From Bradyrhizobium guangzhouense (GTDB lineage Bacteria; Pseudomonadota; Alphaproteobacteria; Rhizobiales; Xanthobacteraceae), in NCBI RefSeq assembly GCF_004114955.1, contig NZ_CP030053.1, positions 2,790,001-2,854,000 on the forward strand: a DNA stretch of 64,000 nt. The letters run 5' to 3'. Made by a program: the position numbers and the translations under genes. Position 1 is the first letter of the stretch; every line of letters starts with the position of its first letter. The notes below the pieces were generated by a model. The model saw only the letters and a list, made by a program, of their open reading frames with translations. It was not told the DNA's origin and did no database searches. Shown here piece by piece: positions 9,380 to 16,347 of this stretch.

Positions 9380-9553
9380 CTCTGATTCCAGAGGCCATAT
9401 CTAAAGCCCATGCTGCGTCGCACAACCCATGTTTTGGGATGGCTGTCCGGCGGGGCCGGGGACGGACAAGACCTGGCGAGGTCCCGGTCCCGCGGCCGCG
9501 AGCCGGATGCAACCAAGGATTCACCATAACGGCGGGGATGGCCTCTCAGGGAG

Positions 9554-10990
9554 ATGAATCCGCAACGCATCCTGTTCAGTGTGGCCCGACCAGACGCTGG
9601 TCAGGCGCCGGGGGAACTCGAGGACAGGGTACCAAGCGTGTCGGACATCACGGGGACAGCACGATGGTCGGGACCGTCGGCCGATATGGCCGGGGGACGC
9701 AACGTCTGGCTCGCCTGCCTGATCGCGCTGGTGGCGCTGCTGGTATCAGTCAATCTCGCCAACGATGCCGCGATCGACATGAATTACGGTTGGGACGTCC
9801 GCGTCAATTGCGCCGCCGTGGATGCGCATGCCGATGGGCTCGATCCCTATTTCGTGAAAAACCTGAAGGGCACAAGGCTCTCTTATCCCTATCTGCCGGC
9901 GACGCTGGATGCCTTTCGTCCGCTCTGCGCGGGCGGCTTTCTGGTCGGTCACTACCGCGGCGTCTATCTCGCCCTTGCCATGCTGTGCAGCCTGTTGTTG
10001 CCCGGGATCGGCCGTCCCCGCCATTGGCGCGACGTGGCACTGAGGGGACTGTTTGCCCTCGGCGCGTTCGTCGGCTTTGAATGGGTGCTGGCATCGGGCA
10101 ATTTCGCGATCCTCGGCGGCGGCCTCACGGCAGCAGCGCTTGCGCTGCTGCTTCGCTCGGCAAGGCCCGACGATCGACACGATGCCCTCAGCCTCGCAGG
10201 GGCGGCGCTGCTCGGCCTCGTGATGTCGTTCAAGCTGGTGTTCTGCCCGGTGCTGGCAGCGCTCTATTTCCTGCCGCTACCGCGGCGGCGGAAGCTGGTT
10301 CTGATGACGGTTGCGGGTCTCGGCTTCGCGCTGCCGATCCTGGCCTCGGTCGCCTTCTATCCAAACCTGTTCTCGAGCTGGTTGCTCGCGATATCAGGCG
10401 GCATTCCCGGCCAGCATTCGGTCCAGATCGAGGAAACCAATCCGTCACTGCTGCTGCTGGCGCAAAGCATCGTGGACCATGCTGGGCTTCCCGACAGCAA
10501 GCCGCTGGTGTTCGCGATCTACGCGCTGACGGCAACCGCGTTCGTGCTCGCGCCGCTCGGCTGGTTGCTGCTGCGCGCGATCGGCACCGGCGAAGGATCG
10601 CTGCCTGAACGACTCGACCGCTGGCTGATCGACCATCCGCTAGGAGCAATGCGCATCACCGTACTTGCGATGTACGGCCTCTATCTCTGCTCACCGCGTT
10701 TGAAGGAATATGCCTTCTTCGAGCTCGCGGTCTACGGCGCCGTCCTGATCGTCGATCTTCCGGCGGCAGCCCTCGCCGGCGTGCTGACCATCGGCGTTGC
10801 CGTCCCCACGCTGGTCTCGCTCGCGGGGATGTCGATCGAAGGCAACTTCATCCAGATCGCGGTCGCGCTGGTGTGCTTCTGGATCATGCTGCGGACGCAG
10901 TCGGCCGCGCCAGGGCAGCACAGCTCTTGCGAGCCGAGGGATTTTAAGTCCCTTGCGTCCAGGCGATCGACCTGTATCAGGGAGCTTTAG
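9554..10990 (+). CDS. GT87/DUF2029-type membrane glycosyltransferase-like protein with altered C-terminus
   Basis: Polytopic protein of about 478 aa resembling the GT87/DUF2029 mannosyltransferase-like family: a first helix, then a periplasmic segment with an acidic residue (NYGWDVRVNCAAVDAHADGLDPY), and a further 9-10 helices. The start is uncertain (ATG at 9554; GTG at 9638 also possible). The last 24 codons are odd: from 10918 the frame reads through a 42-bp fragment identical to part of the tRNA-Leu gene at 11857 and ends shortly after, so the natural C-terminus has probably been replaced. Catalytic activity is not established from sequence. Confidence 0.8.
   Translation: MNPQRILFSVARPDAGQAPGELEDRVPSVSDITGTARWSGPSADMAGGRNVWLACLIALVALLVSVNLANDAAIDMNYGWDVRVNCAAVDAHADGLDPYFVKNLKGTRLSYPYLPATLDAFRPLCAGGFLVGHYRGVYLALAMLCSLLLPGIGRPRHWRDVALRGLFALGAFVGFEWVLASGNFAILGGGLTAAALALLLRSARPDDRHDALSLAGAALLGLVMSFKLVFCPVLAALYFLPLPRRRKLVLMTVAGLGFALPILASVAFYPNLFSSWLLAISGGIPGQHSVQIEETNPSLLLLAQSIVDHAGLPDSKPLVFAIYALTATAFVLAPLGWLLLRAIGTGEGSLPERLDRWLIDHPLGAMRITVLAMYGLYLCSPRLKEYAFFELAVYGAVLIVDLPAAALAGVLTIGVAVPTLVSLAGMSIEGNFIQIAVALVCFWIMLRTQSAAPGQHSSCEPRDFKSLASRRSTCIREL
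10918..10959. repeat. tRNA-Leu fragment (att-like), left copy
   Basis: 42 bp identical to 11883-11924. It covers the end of the D-arm region, the whole anticodon arm and the variable arm of the minus-strand tRNA-Leu(UAA). It overlaps the 3' end of the GT87-like gene. Confidence 0.85.
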
Positions 10991-11021
10991 CTAGCCAAGT
11001 GGCAGTCGTTGCGATTTGTGC

Positions 11022-11027
11022 TATAAT
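11022..11027 (+). promoter_or_regulatory. Perfect -10 hexamer (TATAAT) before the antitoxin gene
   Basis: TATAAT ends 6 bp before the ATG at 11034, so the expected start of transcription coincides with the start codon. No Shine-Dalgarno is visible between them, which suggests leaderless mRNA. No good -35 is seen at 17 bp spacing; TTGCGA at 11009 is too close. Confidence 0.45.
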
Positions 11028-11033
11028 TGATCC

Positions 11034-11234
11034 ATGCCTCTCCAAAAGAAGTCCTCCGCCAAGAAGCGCGTTGCCAAGGTCGTCATTGGCCGCGAACGTT
11101 TTGCCAAAATCAGCGCGGTGGAAGGCATCATGCCCTCAGAAGCAATGCGACAACGAGTGGCCCGATTTGACCGCCTTGGCCTGTCCGCGGCGGAACGGCG
11201 CCGCGAAATCATCAAGGCTCACAAGAAGGGCTAG
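11034..11234 (+). CDS. Small antitoxin of VbhA/FicA type
   Basis: Basic 66-aa protein directly upstream of a fic gene, with an 8-bp gap, the normal antitoxin-toxin order for class I Fic systems. The central part, KISAVEGIMPSEAMRQRVA (residues 25-43), aligns by eye with VbhA-type inhibitors, whose inhibitory helix has the form S/T-x-x-x-E-G. Here E30 and G31 are present, but the position four before Glu is Ile (I26) and a Ser lies at minus three (S27). The Glu would block ATP binding by the toxin. The tail LSAAERRREIIKAHKKG also fits the family. The start has no Shine-Dalgarno. Family assignment is my alignment and has not been searched. Confidence 0.7.
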   Translation: MPLQKKSSAKKRVAKVVIGRERFAKISAVEGIMPSEAMRQRVARFDRLGLSAAERRREIIKAHKKG

Positions 11235-11242
11235 GCAGCTCC

Positions 11243-11815
11243 ATGTATGATGCCGTTGAGGACCCGTATTGCTATCCGGGCACAACGGTTCTCAAGAACA
11301 AGCTTGGCCTTGAAGCCCGGAAGGACCTCGATGCGTTCGAAGCCGAAATTGTGGCTCAACGGGCCGAGGAAGCTCTCCCGATCGGCAAGCTTACATACGC
11401 GCACTACCGAGCCATTCACCGGCACCTGTTTCAGGACGTCTATGATTGGGCAGGAAACATCCGCACGGTTCGAATCTCAAAAGGGGGAAGCATGTTCTGC
11501 TACCCCGAGAGCATTGACCGGGAGATGTCGACGCTCTTCGGTTCGCTCGCTCGACAGAAGCAGTTCAAGGGGCTGACAGTTGAGGTGTTCGCGATGCGAG
11601 CGGCCCACTTTCTTGCCGAGCTCAATGCGATCCATCCGTTTCGCGAGGGGAACGGCCGGACCCAGCTAACGTTCCTGACGCTGCTGGCTGAGACCGCCGG
11701 ACACCCCCTGGCGATAGAGAGGCTCGATCCGGACGAAGTGATGAAGGCGATGATCGAAAGTTTCGGCGGAGAGGAGAAGCGTCTGGCCGACGTGATTCTT
11801 GATCTCACTCACTGA
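11243..11815 (+). CDS. fic: Fic/Doc family protein (AMP-transferase-type toxin)
   Basis: Single-domain Fic protein, 190 aa. The N-terminus DPYCYPGTTVLKNKLG is typical of class I Fic toxins, the flap is near GGSMFCY (81-87), and the core motif is HPFREGNGR (131-139) with catalytic His131. Canonical motifs continue with a second Arg three residues after the first (HxFx[D/E]GNGRxxR); here that residue is Leu142. In studied VbhT-type toxins this Arg holds the ATP gamma-phosphate and pairs with the antitoxin Glu, so nucleotide use or inhibition may differ. Targets in related proteins include DNA gyrase and topoisomerase IV; the target here is unknown. Confidence 0.92.
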   Translation: MYDAVEDPYCYPGTTVLKNKLGLEARKDLDAFEAEIVAQRAEEALPIGKLTYAHYRAIHRHLFQDVYDWAGNIRTVRISKGGSMFCYPESIDREMSTLFGSLARQKQFKGLTVEVFAMRAAHFLAELNAIHPFREGNGRTQLTFLTLLAETAGHPLAIERLDPDEVMKAMIESFGGEEKRLADVILDLTH

Positions 11816-11856
11816 ACCAAGGCCGCGTGCATGTGCATTCGGAAATCTGGTTTCGC

Positions 11857-11945
11857 TGGTGCGGGCAGCCGGGGTCGAACCGGCACAGCTCTTGCGAGCC
11901 GAGGGATTTTAAGTCCCTTGCGTCTACCAATTTCGCCATGCCCGC
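11857..11945 (-). tRNA. tRNA-Leu (anticodon UAA)
   Basis: Class II tRNA with acceptor GCGGGCA / TGCCCGC, D-loop region AAATTGGTAGACGC, and anticodon stem-loop AGGGA-CTTAAAA-TCCCT giving anticodon TAA. It has a long variable arm and a T-arm built on GGTTCGACCCC. The discriminator A and CCA are encoded (11857-11860 on the plus strand read TGGT). Bases 11883-11924 are duplicated at 10918-10959. Confidence 0.97.
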
Positions 11946-12116
11946 TTGATCCAACGAGATCAAACACTTAAGTCCCGTCCAGCGGTCTGGAGCTGGCGCT
12001 TTCGGCCCGGACTGGGGGTTCTTCCTTAAGCGAGCCGGCGGCACAAGGCAAAGCCTCAATCCGGACATCTGGCCCTGCTTTAGGCATTCTCAACTCACGG
12101 GGACTATGCATCCGGC

Positions 12117-12527
12117 ATGACTGCTTCGTTTTCCTCTTCGCTGCGCGCCTGCTGCGCGGCTGCGGCGCTGGTCGTGGCCGGCTTCGCGCTGTCAGGCTGC
12201 GCCAGCGTCAGTGAAACGATCGCTCCAGCCTTCGCCGATCCCGCACGATATGATCTGTACGACTGCAAGCAGCTCGAGACGGAGCGGAAGGCGATGGCCC
12301 ACCGAACCGAGGACTTGCAGCGACTGATGGACAAGGCCGAGACCGGCACCGGCGGCGCTGTCGTCGCCGAACTTGCCTATCGCAACGATTACATCACCGC
12401 CCGCGGTCAGGCGCAGATGGTCGAGGACGTCTGGCGCCGCAACAAGTGCCGAGAAACCCCGCCCGATGCGACGCCGGCGAGCGCATCGCCGCAGCGGCCG
12501 GACATCAAGCCCGCCCCGAAACGCTAG
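12117..12527 (+). CDS. Small lipoprotein of unknown function
   Basis: 136 aa. A signal peptide with hydrophobic core AAALVVAGFA ends in the lipobox LSGC, so the protein should be lipidated at the Cys near residue 28. The mature part has a short helical segment (LYDCKQLETERKAMAHRTEDLQ read in pieces) with two further Cys residues that could form a disulfide, and a Pro/Ala-rich tail. It stands alone between the tRNA and a convergent monooxygenase gene. I do not recognise a named family. Confidence 0.75.
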   Translation: MTASFSSSLRACCAAAALVVAGFALSGCASVSETIAPAFADPARYDLYDCKQLETERKAMAHRTEDLQRLMDKAETGTGGAVVAELAYRNDYITARGQAQMVEDVWRRNKCRETPPDATPASASPQRPDIKPAPKR

Positions 12528-12548
12528 GACGCTGCCGCTGCTCTCGCG

Positions 12549-13751
12549 TCAGGGCCGCCAGCCGTAGATCCAGTCCTGCCGCGCCAGCATGCGCTCAGGT
12601 CCCAGCGCGCGGATCACCAGATCGCGCGCGAGCGCGAGGGGACCGCCCAGATGATAGATGCGGCCCTGTTGCTGCGCGGTCTGCTGCACCTTCCTGACAC
12701 GGGCCTGACGCGCACGACCGTACTGGGTCAGCGCCGCGGTGATGCCAGCGGTATTTTCGGCCGTCTCGAGGCTCAGATGCCGCGCGAGCACGGCCGCATC
12801 CTCGATCGCCATGCCGGCGCCCTGCGCGGCAAACGGCAGCATCGCATGCACGGCATCGCCGAGCAGCGCGACCGGGCCCTTGCTCCAGGGGCATCCATCG
12901 GGCACGCCGAACAGCGCCCATTTGCGCCAGCTGTCGACGGTGGCCAGCATCATTCGCGCCGTCGGCGGCCAGCGCGGCGCGGCGAAAGCCTCCATCACCT
13001 CGAACGGATCGCCCGGCGTGCTCCAGCCCGGCCTGTTCCAGGTGCCCGGCAGCACCGCCACCACGTTGAGCTGCCGGCCGCCCGCGATGGGGTAGGCGAC
13101 CAGATGCGCGTTCGGGCCCATCCAGAGCTGCACCCGCCGCGCCGTGAAATCCTTCGGCAATTGCGTGGCGTCCAGCGTGCCGCGCCAGGCGATCAGGCCG
13201 GAGAAGCGCGGCTGCACCTCGGCAAACAGATGCTGGCGCACCGTCGACCAGATGCCGTCGGCGCCGATCAGCGCACTGGCGAGATCGCTGCGACGGATGG
13301 TGCCGCTGCGATGGACCACCGTCAGTCCCTTGGCGTGAGGCGCGACATCCTCGAAGGTCGCACCCAGCTTCAAATCGATATCGGGATGGTCGGCGGCCGC
13401 GCCCGCGAGCGCCGATTGCAGGTCGGCGCGGTGCACCACCCAATAGGGGGCCCCGGCGCGCGCGGAGGCCGCCTCACCGAGCGGCATGCGCAACAGCTCG
13501 CCGCCGGCGCGCGCGCTCATGATCGAGACCGCGTCCGGGACCACGGCGCGCAGCTTGAGCCGCTCGGCGAGGCCAAGCTCGACCAGCACGCGGCTGGCAT
13601 TGGGAGAGAGTTGCAGGCCGGCGCCGACCTCCTCGAGCCGCTCCGCCTTTTCCAGCACGACGATGCGAAACCCGCGCTGCGCCAACGCAAGCGCAGCCGT
13701 CAGTCCCCCGATCCCGGCACCGGCAATGACGATCGTTCGCGGGAGGGCCAC
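12549..13751 (-). CDS. FAD-dependent monooxygenase (salicylate hydroxylase-like)
   Basis: Class A flavin aromatic hydroxylase type, 400 aa. The N-terminal dinucleotide fold is GAGIGGLTAALAL (residues 11-23), and a DG-type motif lies near residue 165 (LIGADGIWSTVR). The second FAD motif is GDAVHAMLPFAAQGAGMAIEDA near residue 295. These enzymes use NAD(P)H and oxygen to hydroxylate aromatic or related substrates. The gene for a small zinc protein lies 19 bp upstream on the same strand, so the two may be cotranscribed. The substrate cannot be told from sequence. Confidence 0.9.
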   Translation of the reverse strand: MALPRTIVIAGAGIGGLTAALALAQRGFRIVVLEKAERLEEVGAGLQLSPNASRVLVELGLAERLKLRAVVPDAVSIMSARAGGELLRMPLGEAASARAGAPYWVVHRADLQSALAGAAADHPDIDLKLGATFEDVAPHAKGLTVVHRSGTIRRSDLASALIGADGIWSTVRQHLFAEVQPRFSGLIAWRGTLDATQLPKDFTARRVQLWMGPNAHLVAYPIAGGRQLNVVAVLPGTWNRPGWSTPGDPFEVMEAFAAPRWPPTARMMLATVDSWRKWALFGVPDGCPWSKGPVALLGDAVHAMLPFAAQGAGMAIEDAAVLARHLSLETAENTAGITAALTQYGRARQARVRKVQQTAQQQGRIYHLGGPLALARDLVIRALGPERMLARQDWIYGWRP

Positions 13752-13770
13752 CCCTGACCGAAGGGACCGG

Positions 13771-14016
13771 TCAGGCCACCTTGTCCTTCAGCACGCATTC
13801 CGGCGGGCGGGCTTCGCCGGCCTTCAGGTCTGCGGCGAAGCGGTACAGCGTCGAGCAATACGGGCAGATGATCTCGTTGTCGTTGCCGAGGTCCAGGAAG
13901 ACGTGCGGATGATCGAACGGAGGATTGGCGCCGACGCACATGAACTCTTGCGAGCCGATCTCGATGACGGGGACACCGGCATCGTTATGGAAGTGCGGGA
14001 CGACATGGTCGGACAT
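13771..14016 (-). CDS. zf-CHCC zinc-finger protein
   Basis: 81-aa protein of the small zf-CHCC family, related to the zinc-binding accessory subunit of complex I (NDUFS6). Ligands are visible: Cys in EFMCVGANPPFDHPHVF with the following His, and the C-terminal pair ICPYCSTLYRF. Alphaproteobacteria usually carry one such protein; a role near complex I is inferred from the mitochondrial homologue. It is upstream of, and on the same strand as, the FAD monooxygenase. Confidence 0.88.
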   Translation of the reverse strand: MSDHVVPHFHNDAGVPVIEIGSQEFMCVGANPPFDHPHVFLDLGNDNEIICPYCSTLYRFAADLKAGEARPPECVLKDKVA

Positions 14017-14322
14017 CGTAGTTCATCCTGGAGTGGCAATGGCGGCAGACACAATCAGCAGTGACGCGGCATATTATCGGCGCCGCGGACCATACTGATG
14101 GGTGCATGTGATTGCTAGCCCGGCGGAACCGAAAGGTTCGCAATTGCCCCATGCTCATTTGCTCATGCAAATTCGACACAATCTTGTCGCCTCAGAGAAG
14201 CCCTTCTTTCGTCGGGGACGTTGTGTCGCAATTTTGGCATACTATCTCTGTGGGCACGCGAAATTGCGACGAAAGACGAAGCGTCGGGCGCAAATGATTC
14301 TGCAAATGTCCAGGCTTTCAGC
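14017..14322. other. Intergenic region (divergent)
   Basis: 306 bp between divergent genes. I see a small GNRA-type hairpin (GAACC-GAAA-GGTTC, about 14125-14138). There is also an imperfect inverted repeat: GCAAATTCGACACAA near 14166-14180 against TTGTGTCGCAATTTTGG near 14221-14237. No gene is supported. Confidence 0.5.
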
Positions 14323-15459
14323 ATGAAGTGGCTGCGAATCAGCTCTGCATTGGCAGGAATTGCTGCATGCAGCCTTGTGCTCGCGCAGGTAGCACCGCAT
14401 GCCCGGCAGGCCGGCGCCGTCCTCGCCGCCCAGGACGATCCGGCGGCGCTGTCCGAACTCGAGCTGGACGCGGCTCTCGCGAACAACGATCACCTGGTTC
14501 AGGACAATATCGAGGCTGCGCTCGAGGCCGGCGATGCCGATCTCGCCGACAGCTTTGTCGCGCTCGCGCGTGACCGCAACATCGCGCTGCCCGACGGCCT
14601 GCTGAGCCGCGTCAGCGATGCCGTCAAATCCGAAAATTCCACGTCGCATTTCGCCAAGCGCTTCGCCACCGGTCTCGTCACCGGCAATGCCGACGATGTC
14701 GCGAGCCTGTCGGGGACGGTCGCCGGCGATCTCTTCGTGATCGGCGACATCAGGGACGTCGTGCGCGAGGGCAAGCATCTGGCGATGGGCGAGGATACCG
14801 ATCGCCTGGTGCTTGGTCTCGCCACCGCGGGTCTTGCGGTGACGGCGGTGACCTATGTGTCCGCCGGCGGCGCGGTGCCGGTGCGCGCCGGACTGACGCT
14901 GGTGAAGGATGCGCGCAAGGTCGGGCGGCTCGGCGAGGGTCTCGCCGAATGGGCCGGCCGGTCCGCGCGCGAGGTGGTGGACACGCCGATGCTGCAGAAT
15001 GCGGTCGCCTCCGGCTCGGTGCTGCGGCCGGGTGAGACGGTGAATGCGATCAAGGCCGCGTTCCGCGTCGAGAAGGCCGATGCGCTGGTCCGGCTCGGCA
15101 AGGACGTCACGCGCGTGGCCGAGAAATCAGGCACGCGCGGCGCGATGGATAGCTTACGCATCGCCGAGGGCCCCAAGGATGTCGCGCGCGCGGCGCGGCT
15201 GGCGGAAGCGCAAGGCAGCAAGACGCGCGCGATCATGAAGGTGCTGGGGCGAGGTGCGCTGCTGCTCGTCGGCGGCGCGTTCGATCTCACGCTATGGCTC
15301 TTTGGCGCGGCGCTGACTCTGTTCGGCCTGTTGTCCTCGATCAAGGCGACCACCGAGCGCCTCACGCAAGGATGGTGCGATCGCAGACGGGCCCGGCGGC
15401 TCAGCCGGGCGCAGTCAGCTGCCGAAGCCGCGCTGGCAAAGACGGCCGTCACCGCCTAA
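14323..15459 (+). CDS. Conserved hypothetical exported/membrane protein
   Basis: 378 aa when started at the ATG of MKWLRISSALAG, which gives a good signal sequence; the upstream extension is not convincing. The body is Ala-rich and helical with two hydrophobic stretches: LVLGLATAGLAVTAVTYVS near residue 170, and LLLVGGAFDLTLWLFGAALT near 320. It ends in a basic tail. It looks like an inner-membrane protein with a large periplasmic part. I do not recognise the family; the gene lies 35 bp ahead of a hydrolase gene. Confidence 0.7.
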   Translation: MKWLRISSALAGIAACSLVLAQVAPHARQAGAVLAAQDDPAALSELELDAALANNDHLVQDNIEAALEAGDADLADSFVALARDRNIALPDGLLSRVSDAVKSENSTSHFAKRFATGLVTGNADDVASLSGTVAGDLFVIGDIRDVVREGKHLAMGEDTDRLVLGLATAGLAVTAVTYVSAGGAVPVRAGLTLVKDARKVGRLGEGLAEWAGRSAREVVDTPMLQNAVASGSVLRPGETVNAIKAAFRVEKADALVRLGKDVTRVAEKSGTRGAMDSLRIAEGPKDVARAARLAEAQGSKTRAIMKVLGRGALLLVGGAFDLTLWLFGAALTLFGLLSSIKATTERLTQGWCDRRRARRLSRAQSAAEAALAKTAVTA

Positions 15460-15494
15460 GATCAAACCTCTCCTGAAACATTGCGGACCTGCTG

Positions 15495-16250
15495 ATGCCG
15501 AGCTTTCACAACGGCGCCGTCGAAATTGCCTATCTCGACGAAGGCGAGGGCGAACCGATCATCCTGGTGCACGGCTTTGCCTCCAGCAAGAACGTGAACT
15601 GGGTCTATCCGACCTGGGTCTCGGAGCTGCGCAAGAGCGGCCGCCGCGTCATCGCGCTGGACAATCGCGGCCATGGCGAAAGCGCCAAGCTCTACGATCC
15701 CGCGCAATACTCGATCCCAACCATGGCCGGCGACGTGCTGGCGCTGATGGACCACCTCGCCATCCCGCAGGCCGACATCATGGGCTATTCGATGGGCGGG
15801 CGGATGACGGCCTGGCTCGGCCTCAACGAGCCGCAGCGCCTGCGCTCGGCGATCCTCGGCGGCATCGGCATCGGCGGCCTGATCGAGGGCACCGGGCCCG
15901 GCGAGAACGTCGCAGAGGCGCTGGAAGCGCCGTCGCTCGACGACGTCAGCGATCCCGTCGGCCGCACCTTCCGCGCGTTTGCCGATCAGACCCGCTCCGA
16001 CCGTGTGGCCCTTGCGGCCTGCCTGCGCGGCACGCGCGAGCTCATGACCAGGGAAGAGGCCGCGCGGATCGACGTGCCCGTGCTGGTCGCTGTCGGCTCG
16101 ACCGATGACGTCGCGGGCTCGGCCAGCGCGCTCGGGGCGATCATCCCGGGATCCGAAGTGCTCGATATTCCCGGCCGCGATCACATGCGTGCGGTCGGCG
16201 ACAAGGTCTACAAATCGGGCGTGCTGGATTTCCTGTCACGCCGCGGGTGA
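15495..16250 (+). CDS. Alpha/beta-fold hydrolase
   Basis: 251-aa soluble alpha/beta hydrolase. The oxyanion-hole motif is VHGFASSK (25-32) and the nucleophile elbow is GYSMGGRM (Ser near residue 98). An acid is expected near the VAVGSTDDVAG strand, and the catalytic His lies in GRDHMRAVG near 235. It follows the unknown exported-protein gene on the same strand. The substrate (ester, lactone or other) is not predictable. Confidence 0.9.
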   Translation: MPSFHNGAVEIAYLDEGEGEPIILVHGFASSKNVNWVYPTWVSELRKSGRRVIALDNRGHGESAKLYDPAQYSIPTMAGDVLALMDHLAIPQADIMGYSMGGRMTAWLGLNEPQRLRSAILGGIGIGGLIEGTGPGENVAEALEAPSLDDVSDPVGRTFRAFADQTRSDRVALAACLRGTRELMTREEAARIDVPVLVAVGSTDDVAGSASALGAIIPGSEVLDIPGRDHMRAVGDKVYKSGVLDFLSRRG

Positions 16251-16251
16251 G

Positions 16252-16331
16252 GCATGATCCGGAAATGTGTAAAGCGGATTTCCTCGCGAGAAACGCGGAA
16301 CGCGTTTGCGCGGAGATCATGCTCAAATGAC
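16252..16331. repeat. Dispersed palindromic repeat (ATGATCCGGAAA family), copy 1
   Basis: Begins GCATGATCCGGAAATGTG, has an internal run AAGCGGATTTCC, and ends GAGATCATGCTCAAATGAC. The start and end are inverted repeats (ATGATC / GATCAT). A second member at 60611-60668 shares the order of blocks and the same AAATGAC end. Confidence 0.65.
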
Positions 16332-16347
16332 AACCCAAAGCGCGTTC

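Larger units (their letters stand above)
10918..11924. mobile_element. Putative mini-island carrying a Fic toxin/antitoxin pair next to tRNA-Leu
   Basis: A 42-bp sequence that is part of the tRNA-Leu(UAA) gene occurs twice in direct orientation, at 10918-10959 and inside the intact tRNA at 11883-11924. The 923 bp between hold only an antitoxin gene and a fic gene. There is no integrase or transposase. The left copy is flanked by non-tRNA sequence on both sides, so it is not a textbook attL; a deletion after integration, or mobilisation in trans, must be assumed. This is inference from the repeat and the gene content. Confidence 0.5.
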
